A stretch of DNA of 64,000 bases from Methylobacterium sp. Leaf465 (GCF_001424705.1 NZ_LMRA01000023.1:127004-191003), one strand, 5' to 3'; counted from the first letter of the stretch, positions 19,236-27,782 are shown. The notes: generated from the sequence alone by a model not told the origin. Numbers and translations: made by a program.

Positions 19236-19255
19236 GGAGGCTTGCGGTTCGGAAG

Positions 19256-19615
19256 CTACATGCGCAGGCCGGCGGCGATGTTCTGATTGATGCTGATGAG
19301 GGCAGAGAGCTTCTCGGCTCTCGGTTCGATCAGCGTGTCGATCATCCGCTTGAAGACGAAGGTCGAGAGTTCCGCGATGTTGTTCTTGATCTCGACCGGC
19401 AACGGGCTCTCGGGAGCCGTGGCCGCTCCGGCGATGATGGTCCAGACCTTCTGATTGAAGTTCAGGGCGTCGTTCAGGGCAGGGGACTGATTGGTCCAAT
19501 CGGTCTGGATCGCCTGCAGACGTGTCGCAGCCTTGATCAAGACGGCAGCCTCTGCCTCGCGCGGCGACAGTGCAGTCTGTGCAACCCGGGCATAGGCGCT
19601 GGCCCCGTACGACAT
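19256..19615 (-). CDS. flaF: Flagellar biosynthesis regulator FlaF
   Basis: FlaF is a small alphaproteobacterial protein needed for flagellin translation and secretion. The 119-residue product begins MSYGASAYARVAQTALSPRE and contains the family segments NQKVWTIIAGA and IKNNIAELSTFVFKRMID. The ATG at 19615 was chosen; the frame extends to 19702 but that part lacks family similarity. Together with flagellin and flbT it forms a compact flagellin-control island. Confidence 0.92.
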   Translation of the reverse strand: MSYGASAYARVAQTALSPREAEAAVLIKAATRLQAIQTDWTNQSPALNDALNFNQKVWTIIAGAATAPESPLPVEIKNNIAELSTFVFKRMIDTLIEPRAEKLSALISINQNIAAGLRM

Positions 19616-19788
19616 CGCTCGATCCTCCCTCAAGGTGTGCAGACCCGATTCGGGGCGCGGGCCGAACTTAGGCACCCGATTGTTAAGGGACCGTAATATC
19701 ACGCCGTGCCGTAATCATGCCCGGATATGCGACGACGGAGAGCGCGCGCCCGCGCGGATCACGCGCAGGGTGTTGGATTACCGCCACC

Positions 19789-20034
19789 ATGATGAATTTC
19801 ATTCTGGGCACTGTCGCGGGCGGATTGCTGGTCGGGCTCGTCACGATTTCCGCCGTCCGCCAACCGGTCGTGCAGGCCAAGCTGGGCCTTTTTCCCGTGT
19901 CCACTGCGCTGTTGATGCCATCGGCGAAGACGCCGGAGGCCTCTCGCCCAGATCCGCCATGCCGTCAGACCGCGACGGTAGGACAACCGGACATGCTGTT
20001 CTCAAAGCGACGGTTCTGGTTCGTCGCTCCGTGA
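19789..20034 (+). CDS. Small membrane protein, hypothetical
   Basis: This 81-residue ORF starts MMNFILGTVAGGLLVGLVTI, a single hydrophobic helix, followed by a Pro/Arg-rich, probably periplasmic tail. I do not recognise it. The frame opens upstream at 19717, but the tandem ATG at 19789 gives a better N-terminus for a membrane protein. It diverges from flaF. No strong ribosome-binding site is visible. Confidence 0.45.
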   Translation: MMNFILGTVAGGLLVGLVTISAVRQPVVQAKLGLFPVSTALLMPSAKTPEASRPDPPCRQTATVGQPDMLFSKRRFWFVAP

Positions 20035-20052
20035 GCGAGCGATCCGTAAGAC

Positions 20053-20193
20053 TCAGAGGCTGCTGATCAGGAACATCACCATCGTGGTCGCCACGGTGGT
20101 GCTGACGAACCCGCAGAGGGCGGCCGCGAAGGAGGGGCCGGTGGAGAAGCTGCGATCCGTGGTCTTCAGGTCGAAGGCGGCGGTGGTGTTCAT
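20053..20193 (-). CDS. Small C-terminally anchored membrane protein, hypothetical
   Basis: This 46-residue ORF begins MNTTAAFDLKTTDRSFSTG and ends in a hydrophobic helix (about residues 23-46, rich in Val/Met/Ile/Leu). The shape is that of small membrane proteins common in Methylobacterium-like genomes, but I cannot name a family. It converges with the preceding small ORF, with 18 bases between their stops. Confidence 0.5.
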   Translation of the reverse strand: MNTTAAFDLKTTDRSFSTGPSFAAALCGFVSTTVATTMVMFLISSL

Positions 20194-20282
20194 GATGGCT
20201 GACCTTGGCGGCGACTCATCTGTCGCGTGCGGGTTGACAGTGAAACGAAGCGTGGCGGGCGGGCGTGCGGGCCCACACCCCA

Positions 20283-20594
20283 TCAATCGCAACGATTGGC
20301 GCGCTTGGCCGCCCGAAGAGCCCGCGACTCGCTGCGCAGATCGATGGCGACGACGCCAGCGCCGCAGTCCTCGAAGGCATCACGCGCATCGGCATAACGG
20401 TCGCCGATCTCGTCAAGGGTGTCACAGGCACGGTCGTGATGGCCGATCCGCGCCTCCTGACGGAACTGGTAGCGGAGGGCATTGGCCTCATCGATCTTGC
20501 GTTGCGCGTCGAGACAGGCGGGGGCGGCGAGGGCTGGCGTCACGAGAGCCATCACGAGGCCGGCGGCAAGAGTCAGTTGAAGGGGTTGACGCAT
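20283..20594 (-). CDS. Small secreted protein, hypothetical
   Basis: The 103-residue product has a clear signal peptide (MRQPLQLTLAAGLVMALVTP, cleavage near Ala-Leu-Ala-Ala, about residue 23). The mature, charged, helical domain is about 80 residues with four Cys that could form two disulfides. No family is recognised. It lies in a run of small minus-strand genes behind the phosphoesterase gene. Confidence 0.65.
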   Translation of the reverse strand: MRQPLQLTLAAGLVMALVTPALAAPACLDAQRKIDEANALRYQFRQEARIGHHDRACDTLDEIGDRYADARDAFEDCGAGVVAIDLRSESRALRAAKRANRCD

Positions 20595-20752
20595 GGGGAT
20601 ACCTGAGATGGGGACACTTGGACGTGCCGCCGGTGAACAGAATTCATCGAGCGTTCGAAAGTGTCCGCAAGATCAGTACTGAACTCTCCGATATTGCATC
20701 GGAGGAGCAGCACTCATATCGCGTGCAGGTTCTAGAAACGGCGAACCTGTCG

Positions 20753-21283
20753 TTAAGGTTCCACGCTGGCCCATGGCGTCGTCCGCCGGCGCCGGGAAAC
20801 CAGAATTGCGGCCAGGGAAATCGGGGCGGGGCCCTGCGCATCGACACCGACATCGTACTGCCGGGGAATCGGTTTCAACTTGTTGTGCGAGTGACCGTGC
20901 AGGTTGACGGCACCGCGACCGATTCCGTTCCAAGTCCGGAACGCGTAGTGACAGAGTACCAAGCGCCGCGCATCGACGGTAATCTCGGCATAATGGGCGA
21001 TCGTAGCCCATCCGGGCGCATGCAGTGTCCCGGCCCCGTCATTGTTTCCGATGATGAGGTGCTTGGTGCCCGACAGGCTTCCCAGGATCGCGGCAATGCG
21101 GCTGTCGGAGGAACCGAGGGCGAAGTCGCCAAGGTGCCAGACGTCGTCCTCGGGCCCGACGACCGTATTCCAGGCGGCGATGAGTGCGGCGTCGTGTGTC
21201 GCAAGATCGGCGTAGGGCCGCTTGTCGATCCGCAGGATGCGCGGATCGCCGAAATGCGTGTCGCTGGTGAACCACACGGCCAC
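20753..21283 (-). CDS. Calcineurin-like metallophosphoesterase
   Basis: The 176-residue protein has the full set of metallophosphatase motifs: FTSDTHFGD (Asp-x-His), VWHLGDFALG (Gly-Asp), IIGNND (Gly-Asn-Asn-Asp), CHYAF (His) and NLHGHSHN (Gly-His-x-His). It therefore binds a di-metal centre and should hydrolyse a phosphoester. The substrate is not evident. It has no signal peptide. It begins 21 bases after the tonB-like gene stop on the same strand and may be cotranscribed with it. Confidence 0.85.
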   Translation of the reverse strand: MAVWFTSDTHFGDPRILRIDKRPYADLATHDAALIAAWNTVVGPEDDVWHLGDFALGSSDSRIAAILGSLSGTKHLIIGNNDGAGTLHAPGWATIAHYAEITVDARRLVLCHYAFRTWNGIGRGAVNLHGHSHNKLKPIPRQYDVGVDAQGPAPISLAAILVSRRRRTTPWASVEP

Positions 21284-21304
21284 AGTTGGCTGCCCGCGCC
21301 GCGA

Positions 21305-22405
21305 TCAGCGTCCGGGACTGAAGCGCAGCGGCACGGTAACGGCGAGGCTGCTCAGACTGATCCCGGCGGGTGCTGCGGGGAGTGAGCCACGAACGGTCGC
21401 CAAGGCCGCGCTGTCGATGGCGCCGACCCCGCTGCTGCTCGCCAGCCCCGAACTCAGCACCTGACCGGAGCGGGACACCGTGAACCGAACGACGGCCACG
21501 CCGCCGCTGGTGCCAGCCGCCGCATTCGCGTTCATTCGCCCCCGGATCGCCGAGCTCAGCATGCCTTGCCATGCCCTGAGCGCATTCGGATCGTTCCCGC
21601 CAGCGGCTGAGCCCGCACTGCTCTGCCGCGAAGCGGAAGCCGAATTCTGCTGGGCACGCCCTTCGCTCGCCGCGGCCGCCGCGCGGCGTGCAGCCTCCTT
21701 GGCAGCCTTTGCCTTGGCTTCCTTGGCAGCTTCGCGACGGGCCTCGGCGATGGCCTCGCGGCGCTCCTCCTGTTCGACCTTCAGGCGGGCCTCGCGATCG
21801 GCCTTCCGTTTCGCCTCACGCTTGGCCTCGAGGATCTTGGCCATATCCGGCTTCGGCTTCTCCACCTCTAAAGGCTTGGGAGCCTCCGCGATCGTGGGCG
21901 GGGGCGGCGCCAGGGCGGGCGCTTCCTGTCCCGTCGAGGTGATGACCTGATCCTCGGGCGGCGGTTCGACGACCGCTTCGGTCGGAGGCGTGACCGGTGC
22001 CTCAGGCGGCTCGGCCATGGTGGTGGCTTCGGGGGCGATCGGTGCCGCGTCCGGCGGCGGCGGGACGGTGGCTTCGGGCGGCGCCACCTCGGTCGTCTCA
22101 AGAGGTTTCGTGACCGGAACCGCCTCTGGCGTTTCCACCGGATTCGCTTCAGGCGGGGCGGGTGCCTGGGCTGCCTGCTCGGCGGGCGCCTGGGTGTTCG
22201 CCTCTGTCATCTGCGGGGCGAGATCGATCGTCACGATATTCTCGCCCGGAGGCGCGGTTGGCGCCGTGCCGAACAGTGCCATGCCGACCAGCGCTGCGAG
22301 GTGCAGGGCCAGCGCAACGAGGAACGCCGCGGCGAGCCCGGACGGACCGCGCTGTTCCGGTTCGACCGGTGTCGCGAAGGCGCTATTGGGATGCAGGGCG
22401 TTCAT
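21305..22405 (-). CDS. TonB-like energy transducer
   Basis: This 366-residue protein has one N-terminal membrane helix (about residues 25-46). A Pro/Glu/Ala/Val-rich stretch (about 60-180) is followed by a charged Lys/Arg/Glu/Ala helix (about 185-255). The C-terminal TonB-type domain (about 270-366) has VAVVRFTVSRSGQVLSSGLA then SLPAAPAG, as in TonB proteins. It lies 3 bases after exbD. The target receptor is not in this window. The helical middle resembles TolA, but the C-terminus is of TonB type. Confidence 0.85.
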   Translation of the reverse strand: MNALHPNSAFATPVEPEQRGPSGLAAAFLVALALHLAALVGMALFGTAPTAPPGENIVTIDLAPQMTEANTQAPAEQAAQAPAPPEANPVETPEAVPVTKPLETTEVAPPEATVPPPPDAAPIAPEATTMAEPPEAPVTPPTEAVVEPPPEDQVITSTGQEAPALAPPPPTIAEAPKPLEVEKPKPDMAKILEAKREAKRKADREARLKVEQEERREAIAEARREAAKEAKAKAAKEAARRAAAAASEGRAQQNSASASRQSSAGSAAGGNDPNALRAWQGMLSSAIRGRMNANAAAGTSGGVAVVRFTVSRSGQVLSSGLASSSGVGAIDSAALATVRGSLPAAPAGISLSSLAVTVPLRFSPGR

Positions 22406-22408
22406 GGA

Positions 22409-22903
22409 TTACTGCGGCGTTCCGCTGACAGGGGCCGGAGCGGCGGCCGGCGAAGCGGGCAGCGCACCGCCGGGCGATTGGGCGATCAACGAGACCTTCG
22501 TGAAGCCGGCTTGGCCGACGAGGCCCATCACCTCCATGATCTTGCCATAGGGCACGTCGCGGTCGCCACGCACCAGCATCACCTGGGTCGGGTCCTGGGC
22601 CGCCAATGCGCGCAGGCGGGGCAGGATCGCATCCGGCGTGAGTTCTTCCTTGGCGAGGTAGGGCCTGCCGTCCTTGTCGATGGAGATCTCGAGCGGCTTC
22701 TTGGCCTGGGCGACTTTCTGGGCGGTGGTCTTGGGCAACTGCACAGGCACGCCCGTGGTCATCAGGGGAGCGGCCACCATGAAGATGATCAGCAGCACGA
22801 GCATAACGTCGACCATCGGGGTGACGTTGATCTCGGACATCGGCGCTGCGTCGAGACCATCATCGTCATCGCTGCCGCCGGCGCGGATCGAACCCATTGC
22901 CAT
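22409..22903 (-). CDS. exbD: Biopolymer transport protein ExbD
   Basis: ExbD is the inner-membrane partner of ExbB in energising TonB. The 164-residue product has a short cytoplasmic N-terminus and a membrane helix, SEINVTPMVDVMLVLLIIFM, with the proton-carrying Asp. The periplasmic domain holds QVMLVRGDRDVPYGKIMEVM. The C-terminus ends in an Ala/Pro-rich tail that TolR at 2482 lacks. It lies in the order exbB-exbD-tonB, so this is a TonB-type set and not a second Tol system. Confidence 0.9.
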   Translation of the reverse strand: MAMGSIRAGGSDDDDGLDAAPMSEINVTPMVDVMLVLLIIFMVAAPLMTTGVPVQLPKTTAQKVAQAKKPLEISIDKDGRPYLAKEELTPDAILPRLRALAAQDPTQVMLVRGDRDVPYGKIMEVMGLVGQAGFTKVSLIAQSPGGALPASPAAAPAPVSGTPQ

Positions 22904-23021
22904 CGTGAAGCGGCCCTCCAGGGCCAGGGCGAAGGGCGATCAGGCCGGTCCGCCGCACAGGTTGCTGTCAGGAATCGGCGCTCGCGCGGCGCCGGAGCGT
23001 GCCTTGGTCAGGTAGGAGCGT

Positions 23022-23711
23022 TCACTCGGCGGCGGCACGGCCATGCACGGCTCGGTCGCGGGCGAGGCGATTGCCGAGAATGCCGATGCTGGAGACGAAA
23101 CTGGACTGGATCCGACTGACATCGTTGATAAGCTTGTTGTAGGCCATCACGGCAGGGATCGCGACGATGAGGCCGATGGCCGTGGCGAACAGGGCTTCGG
23201 CGATCCCTGGGGCGACCACCGCCAGCGAGGTGTCCTGACTCTTGGCGATGGACGAGAAGGAATTCATGATGCCCCAGACCGTCCCGAACAGCCCGATGAA
23301 GGGCGCCGTCGAGCCAGCGGTGGCCAGGAGAGGCAGGCCGGTTTGCAGACGCTTGATCCGGCTGGTCAGGGCCGCGCGCATCGCGCGCTCGATGCGGTCG
23401 CGCCGCTCGGCCCGGGTCTCGCTGGAATCCTGATCCCGCCAAGCCTCTGCGGCCGCTCCCATGATCTGAGCGTCCATGCCGCCGCCGGATGATTCGAGCG
23501 CTCCACCGGACCGCACCAGCACGTCGAACGCCTTGGCTTGACGCTTGGCGGCGGCAATCCGGACGATCTTTTCGAAGACGACGGTCCAGCACGCGATCGA
23601 GGCGATTACGAGGAGGATCATCACGCCCTTCACGATCGGATCCGCCTGCAGGAACAGTCCGATGAAGGAAAAGTCGTGCGTGACTTCGGCCTGCGCTGCG
23701 GTCGGGTCCAT
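23022..23711 (-). CDS. exbB: MotA/TolQ/ExbB proton channel family protein (ExbB)
   Basis: This 229-residue protein is the channel subunit of the second energy-transduction set. It has an N-terminal membrane helix (about residues 24-48) and the family core GSTAPFIGLFGTVWGIMNSF, followed by APGIAEALFATAIGLIVAIPAV. It clearly belongs to the same family as TolQ at 1738; assignment to ExbB rests on the adjacent exbD and tonB-like genes. The C-terminal tail is basic. Confidence 0.9.
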   Translation of the reverse strand: MDPTAAQAEVTHDFSFIGLFLQADPIVKGVMILLVIASIACWTVVFEKIVRIAAAKRQAKAFDVLVRSGGALESSGGGMDAQIMGAAAEAWRDQDSSETRAERRDRIERAMRAALTSRIKRLQTGLPLLATAGSTAPFIGLFGTVWGIMNSFSSIAKSQDTSLAVVAPGIAEALFATAIGLIVAIPAVMAYNKLINDVSRIQSSFVSSIGILGNRLARDRAVHGRAAAE

Positions 23712-23771
23712 GATGGTCTCTCTCAGTGCGTACGGTGTGCGGGCTTCGATATCGGATCTCGAATGCGCTGA

Positions 23772-24254
23772 TCAGCGCACGAAAGCCGCGGAGGTCTTAC
23801 TCTCGGTCTCAATGCGGTCGAGGCAGGTCTCACGGCTGGCCTCGCCGCCCTCGCAGGCCAGGACGTCGTTGAGGAGCAGGCGACCGATCTTTGGGCAGGC
23901 GATCCCCGGGAAGTCGAAGAGGCGGACCATCGTCTTGCGGTCTTGCACCGGTCCCAGCTCCACGGACAGGCGCTTCTGGGCGATGCCTTCGGTATCGAAG
24001 GCGAACAGATCGACCTTCAGGGATTTCAACGCTGGGCCGCGGCTGTTGTCCACGAGAAGATAGGTGCGGCAGGCGTCGCCGGCGGGTTCCAGGCGATTGA
24101 GTTCCAGCTTGATCGGCGCGGTCTTGCCGTCCTGCGCGGTGACCGGTGCGGCGAGGCTCGTGAGTATCGCCAGGGACGCGAGGCCGGCAACGACATGCTT
24201 CGCCACGATGGTCTTATTCCTACGCAAGGACCCGTCTTCGCTCACGCCGCGCAC
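23772..24254 (-). CDS. Secreted protein of unknown function upstream of exbB
   Basis: The 160-residue reading starts with a GTG at 24254; a second GTG at 24206 gives a more usual signal peptide (about 144 residues). A hydrophobic stretch (VVAGLASLAILTSLAAPVTA) ends in a cleavable-looking Val-Thr-Ala-Gln. The mature part contains CRTYLLVDNSRGPALKSLKV and four Cys, two of them in ACEGGEASRETC. Similar small exported proteins occur next to exbB genes in this class, so it may work with the TonB set. No function is assigned. Confidence 0.7.
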   Translation of the reverse strand: MRGVSEDGSLRRNKTIVAKHVVAGLASLAILTSLAAPVTAQDGKTAPIKLELNRLEPAGDACRTYLLVDNSRGPALKSLKVDLFAFDTEGIAQKRLSVELGPVQDRKTMVRLFDFPGIACPKIGRLLLNDVLACEGGEASRETCLDRIETESKTSAAFVR

Positions 24255-24617
24255 TCCCGCTAAAGTACCGTCGCTCAGCGCGACGCAACCAGATCCCAGC
24301 GCGATCGCCTGTCTCGACAGGATGTCTCGACAGCCCTGCTTGGCCCGGCATCGATTTCGGTGAGCACCCCGGCGCGCCGTCTGAGAACCACGATCCAGGG
24401 ACTGCCCTACGCGGGGTGGGCATATCCGAGGACGCGACCGCAGATCAAGCGCAGGGCGGAATATCAGAGGAATTCCAAACTGTTACTCGGGACACCGAAG
24501 CGGTCTAGCTTGCGATCTGCCGAACCGTCCCGCCTTTGGATGCCGAAAGCGCCTGAGCCCTCAGGGGCTAACGGGTGCTCGGAGGCTGATGGGGCAATGT
24601 GTCGGGGCGGCCTCGCC
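24255..24617. other. Intergenic region upstream of the hsp20 promoter
   Basis: About 360 bases between the divergent secreted-protein gene and the hsp20 promoter. The hsp20 frame is open through most of it, but the translation looks like random high-GC sequence and no start has a ribosome-binding site. I see no further feature. Confidence 0.5.
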
Positions 24618-24646
24618 CTTGATGCGTTCCGAGCCCGCCTCCATAT
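24618..24646 (+). promoter_or_regulatory. Candidate heat-shock sigma factor promoter of hsp20
   Basis: CTTGAT (24618-24623) and CCATAT (24641-24646) are separated by 17 bases. This resembles the RpoH promoter pattern (CTTGAA, then CCATnT). It is about 110 bases upstream of the hsp20 start, leaving room for a regulatory leader. Confidence 0.45.
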
Positions 24647-24732
24647 CGCGATGACCGGCGATCGAATGCCGGGAGGGGTGCTGCGAAGGCGGGCCCCGAT
24701 CACCGAAGTGCCTCATGAAACTCTGTTTCGGG

Positions 24733-24746
24733 CTTCGCTGGAAGGA
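24733..24746 (+). promoter_or_regulatory. ROSE-like hairpin over the hsp20 ribosome-binding site
   Basis: In the mRNA, CUUC (24733-24736) can pair with GAAG (24741-24744), which is part of the GAAGGA ribosome-binding site. The sequence UUCGCU just before it matches the UYGCU signature of ROSE RNA thermometers, which control small heat-shock genes in rhizobia. Only this last hairpin was examined. Confidence 0.4.
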
Positions 24747-24755
24747 TATGCGTTC

Positions 24756-25193
24756 GTGACGACTCGGCCCTCTCCGTTTGGACATCCCTTTCTCCTCGGA
24801 TTCGATGAGATCGAACAGGCTCTCGACCGGGTGTCGAAGGCCGCCAACGATGGATATCCGCCTTACAATATCGAGCGTCTGGCGCGGACCGAGCATCAGC
24901 CGGAGCGCCTTCGCATCACTCTGGCTGTCGCGGGGTTCACCCGCGATCAGCTCGACGTGATGCTCGAGGAGAGCCAACTGGTGGTGCGTGGCCGGCAGGT
25001 GGACGACAAGACCCGGCAGTTCCTCCACCGCGGTATCGCTGCGCGTCAGTTCCAGCGCGCATTTCTGCTCGCGGACGGCATGGAGGTGATGGGCGCCGAT
25101 CTCTCGAACGGTCTCTTGTCGATCGACCTGACTCGGCCGGAGCCGGACAGAATCGTCCGCAAGATTGCCATCGCGTCCCGCGACGAGGCCTGA
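24756..25193 (+). CDS. Hsp20 family small heat-shock protein
   Basis: This 145-residue alpha-crystallin-type chaperone should hold unfolding proteins in soluble form. The alpha-crystallin domain spans about residues 40-135: PPYNIERL, then LRITLAVAGFTRDQLDVMLE, and GADLSNGLLSIDLTRPEP. The start is a GTG 9 bases after GAAGGA. An ATG at 24748 leads to a stop within four codons and was rejected. The N-terminus (PFLLGFDEIEQALDRVSKA) is that of the rhizobial Hsp20 class found next to DUF1150 genes, as here. A heat-shock-type promoter and a ROSE-like hairpin lie upstream. Confidence 0.9.
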   Translation: MTTRPSPFGHPFLLGFDEIEQALDRVSKAANDGYPPYNIERLARTEHQPERLRITLAVAGFTRDQLDVMLEESQLVVRGRQVDDKTRQFLHRGIAARQFQRAFLLADGMEVMGADLSNGLLSIDLTRPEPDRIVRKIAIASRDEA

Positions 25194-25267
25194 TGCCAGG
25201 GCTTCGGCTCACATCGACCGCCGGGCCCGTTCCCGGTGTACCGCTCTGCCAAGAAGGAGGGCAGTCC

Positions 25268-25552
25268 ATGACCGAGTTCAACACCAATCCGCTCACCCAG
25301 GCCGATCTCGACCCGGCCGACTTCAATGTGGCTGATCTCGCTGCGCTCGGCGAAGGACATATCGCCTATGTGCGCGCGATCCGCTCCGACGAGGTAAAGC
25401 GCATCTTTCCGCAGGCACCTGACCTGACGCCTGGTCTTGACCTGTTCGCGCTTCTCTCGGCCAGCGGTGCACCGATCCTGCTCGCTGACTCTCGGGATGC
25501 CGTGGTGGCCAATGCGGCCGCCAACGACCTCTACACGGTCAGTCTGCACTGA
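25268..25552 (+). CDS. DUF1150 family protein
   Basis: The 94-residue protein contains the DUF1150 pattern: ALGEGHIAYVRAIRSDEVKR, then LFALLSASGAPILLADSRDA. Its function is unknown. Members are typically found next to an Hsp20 gene in Hyphomicrobiales, as here. The ATG at 25268 follows an AAGGAGG ribosome-binding site; the frame reaches back to 25193 but those residues are not part of the family. The 3' end overlaps the convergent hydrolase gene by 14 bases. Confidence 0.88.
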   Translation: MTEFNTNPLTQADLDPADFNVADLAALGEGHIAYVRAIRSDEVKRIFPQAPDLTPGLDLFALLSASGAPILLADSRDAVVANAAANDLYTVSLH

Positions 25553-26330
25553 CCTGGAATTCGGTGACCGTCGTCAGAAGCCGTTGCAGATCCTGCGGCC
25601 GGGACAGACGATGGTCGCCGTCCGCGATGAGGGTGAGGAGGGTGCCGGCCTTCGGAAGTCTCTCCACCACGCGCAAGGCGTGCGTATAGGGAACGTCGGG
25701 GTCGTCCATGCCCTGCAGGATATGGACTGGGCAGCCGGGATCGAAGTTCGCTCTGAGCAGACAATGGCGCTGACCGTCCTGGATGAGCGCGTGAGTGATC
25801 GGGACCGGCGTCGGATCATAGGCGCTTGGCCGAAGCCAGGCGCCGTCCCGTTCGATCTGCGCCCGGATTTCTGGCGTGAACCGGTCCCAGAGGAGGCTTT
25901 GGGTGAAATCCAGGGCCGGCGCGATGAGGACAAGGCCTGACGGCGCCGTCCGGCGGTTGCCTGCGCGCGCACAGGCCACCAGGCATGCGATCCAGCCGCC
26001 CATCGACGAACCCACCAGGATCGGGTTCTCGGGCGCGTAGGCAGCAACGACCGCCTGTGCATCCGCGAGCCAAGTTGAGATCGTGGCCTCGGCGAACACG
26101 CCGGTCGATTCGCCATGGCCAGTGTAGTCGAATCGAACCAGAGGTCGGCCCTGCCGCTTGGCCCAGGCATCGAGCGTCATCGCCTTGGTGGCGCCCATAT
26201 CGGAGCGGAAGCCGCCGAGCCAGACCAGTGGAGGGCCTTCGCCGGCTCTCCGTCGCACTGCGATCTGCCGTGCCGCCGATCCGGTCCCGACCTCAAGGAA
26301 CTCCAGCGCCCCATCCTGCGCAGACGTCAT
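25539..26330 (-). CDS. Alpha/beta hydrolase
   Basis: The 263-residue cytoplasmic protein has an alpha/beta-hydrolase fold: oxyanion-region LVWLGGFRSDMG, RFDYTGHGES, nucleophile elbow VGSSMGGW (Ser), an Asp in GMDDPDVP and a His in ADGDHRLS. The pattern is close to the ABHD10-type (palmitoyl-thioesterase-like) hydrolases widespread in alphaproteobacteria. The substrate is unknown. It diverges from the glycosyltransferase gene with 183 bases between the starts. Confidence 0.87.
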   Translation of the reverse strand: MTSAQDGALEFLEVGTGSAARQIAVRRRAGEGPPLVWLGGFRSDMGATKAMTLDAWAKRQGRPLVRFDYTGHGESTGVFAEATISTWLADAQAVVAAYAPENPILVGSSMGGWIACLVACARAGNRRTAPSGLVLIAPALDFTQSLLWDRFTPEIRAQIERDGAWLRPSAYDPTPVPITHALIQDGQRHCLLRANFDPGCPVHILQGMDDPDVPYTHALRVVERLPKAGTLLTLIADGDHRLSRPQDLQRLLTTVTEFQVSAD

Positions 26331-26513
26331 TCGTTAACCCTTGCCCTGGGATGCATCGAACTGAACGCATCGCCTTTGCATTTCGTTTACCGGGCCGTAA
26401 AGCGCGGCGTTCAAGCTCACGGCCATGACCGACACGCAAGACGGACGCTGTTTTCCTTGGGTACGCGACCCGAGCTTCGATCCCGGGCCGTGGGCCATTC
26501 CGGCTTGCCCGTC

Positions 26514-27746
26514 ATGAACGGCGACGTGCGCGGCAGCTTTCCGTCCGAGCGTGCGCCGCTCGCGGGGGCGACCATCTTGCAGATCATTCCGGAGCTCGAT
26601 GCCGGCGGCGCCGAGCGCACCACCGTCGATGTCGCCGCCGCCTTGGCTGCGGCCGGCGCCCGGGCGCTGGTGGCCACCGAGGGCGGCCGCCTGATCGGCG
26701 AATTGCAGGCCAAGGGCGGCATCTGGCTCCCGTTTCCGGCGGCTTCGAAGAATCCGCTTGCCATGGCCTTAAATGTGGGGCGCCTCGCCCGCCTGTGCCG
26801 ACGCGAGGGCGTGCACGTCGTCCACGCTCGCTCGCGGGCCCCGGCCTGGGTCGCCTTGGGTGCCGCGCGCCGCGTGAAGCTTCCCTTCGTGACGACGTAT
26901 CACGGCAGCTATTCCGGCCGTACGGGGGTAAAAGTCCTCTACAACTCCGTGATGGCACGGGGTGACGTGGTCATCGCCAACTCGCACTACACGGCCGACC
27001 TGATCCGCACCCTGCACCCGGAACAGGCGGGCGACCGGGTTCGGGTCATCCATCGCGGCACCGATCTGGCGCAGTTCACGCCCGCGGCGGTCTTGCCGAC
27101 GCGGGTCGAAGCCCTGCGCCGTGCCTGGGGCGTCGCCCCGCATGAGCGCGTGGTGCTGCTCGCCGCGCGGCTGACGGGCTGGAAGGGTCAGCGGGTCCTG
27201 ATCGAGGCGGCGGCGCTGATGCGCGATCGCGGCATCACCGACGTTGCCATTGTCCTCGCCGGCGATCCGCAGGGACGCGTCGCCTACGAGCGCGAGCTCG
27301 ACGCGTTAATCGCGGCGCGCGGCCTTCAGGCGATTGTGCACCGGGTTGGGCACTGCACTGATATGCCGGCGGCCTTCCGGGCGGCCTCCGTCGTGGCGGT
27401 ACCATCCGTGGAGCCCGAAGCTTTCGGCCGTTCCGCCGTGGAGGCCCAGGCCCTGGGCACCCCTGTGGTGGTGTCGGATCTTGGAGCCGTGCCGGAAACG
27501 GTGTTGGCACCTCCCGAAGTTCCGCCGGCCCAGCGGACGGGATGGCGAGTTCCGCCGGGTGATGCCGGTGCTCTGGCCGACGCTCTGTCGGACGCCCTGT
27601 CCCTAGGGGCCAGCGCGCGCGATGCGATGACCCGGCGCGGCCGAGCGCATGTCGAGGCGCACTTCTCCCTCGAAGGCATGGTCGGCGACACACTTGCCGT
27701 CTATGCCGACCTCATCGTCAGCCGGGCCGTGGCCGCACGCGGGTGA
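26514..27746 (+). CDS. Glycosyltransferase family 4 protein
   Basis: This 410-residue GT-B glycosyltransferase has the N-terminal acceptor domain start ILQIIPELDAGGAERTTVDV and the C-terminal nucleotide-sugar domain with LLAARLTGWKGQRVLIEAAA. The E-x7-E region is EPEAFGRSAVEAQALGTPVV, then SDLGAVPETV. It is probably used for lipopolysaccharide or exopolysaccharide assembly; donor and acceptor are unknown. The ATG at 26514 was preferred over the longer frame, which overlaps the hydrolase gene on the other strand. Confidence 0.88.
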   Translation: MNGDVRGSFPSERAPLAGATILQIIPELDAGGAERTTVDVAAALAAAGARALVATEGGRLIGELQAKGGIWLPFPAASKNPLAMALNVGRLARLCRREGVHVVHARSRAPAWVALGAARRVKLPFVTTYHGSYSGRTGVKVLYNSVMARGDVVIANSHYTADLIRTLHPEQAGDRVRVIHRGTDLAQFTPAAVLPTRVEALRRAWGVAPHERVVLLAARLTGWKGQRVLIEAAALMRDRGITDVAIVLAGDPQGRVAYERELDALIAARGLQAIVHRVGHCTDMPAAFRAASVVAVPSVEPEAFGRSAVEAQALGTPVVVSDLGAVPETVLAPPEVPPAQRTGWRVPPGDAGALADALSDALSLGASARDAMTRRGRAHVEAHFSLEGMVGDTLAVYADLIVSRAVAARG

Positions 27747-27782
27747 TCGCTGTGTCCAATGAACCAAACTGCGACGACCGTG

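Noticed and set aside
24748..24759. ATG as the hsp20 start
   Set aside because: It reads ATG CGT TCG TGA and stops at once; the GTG at 24756 is in the correct frame.
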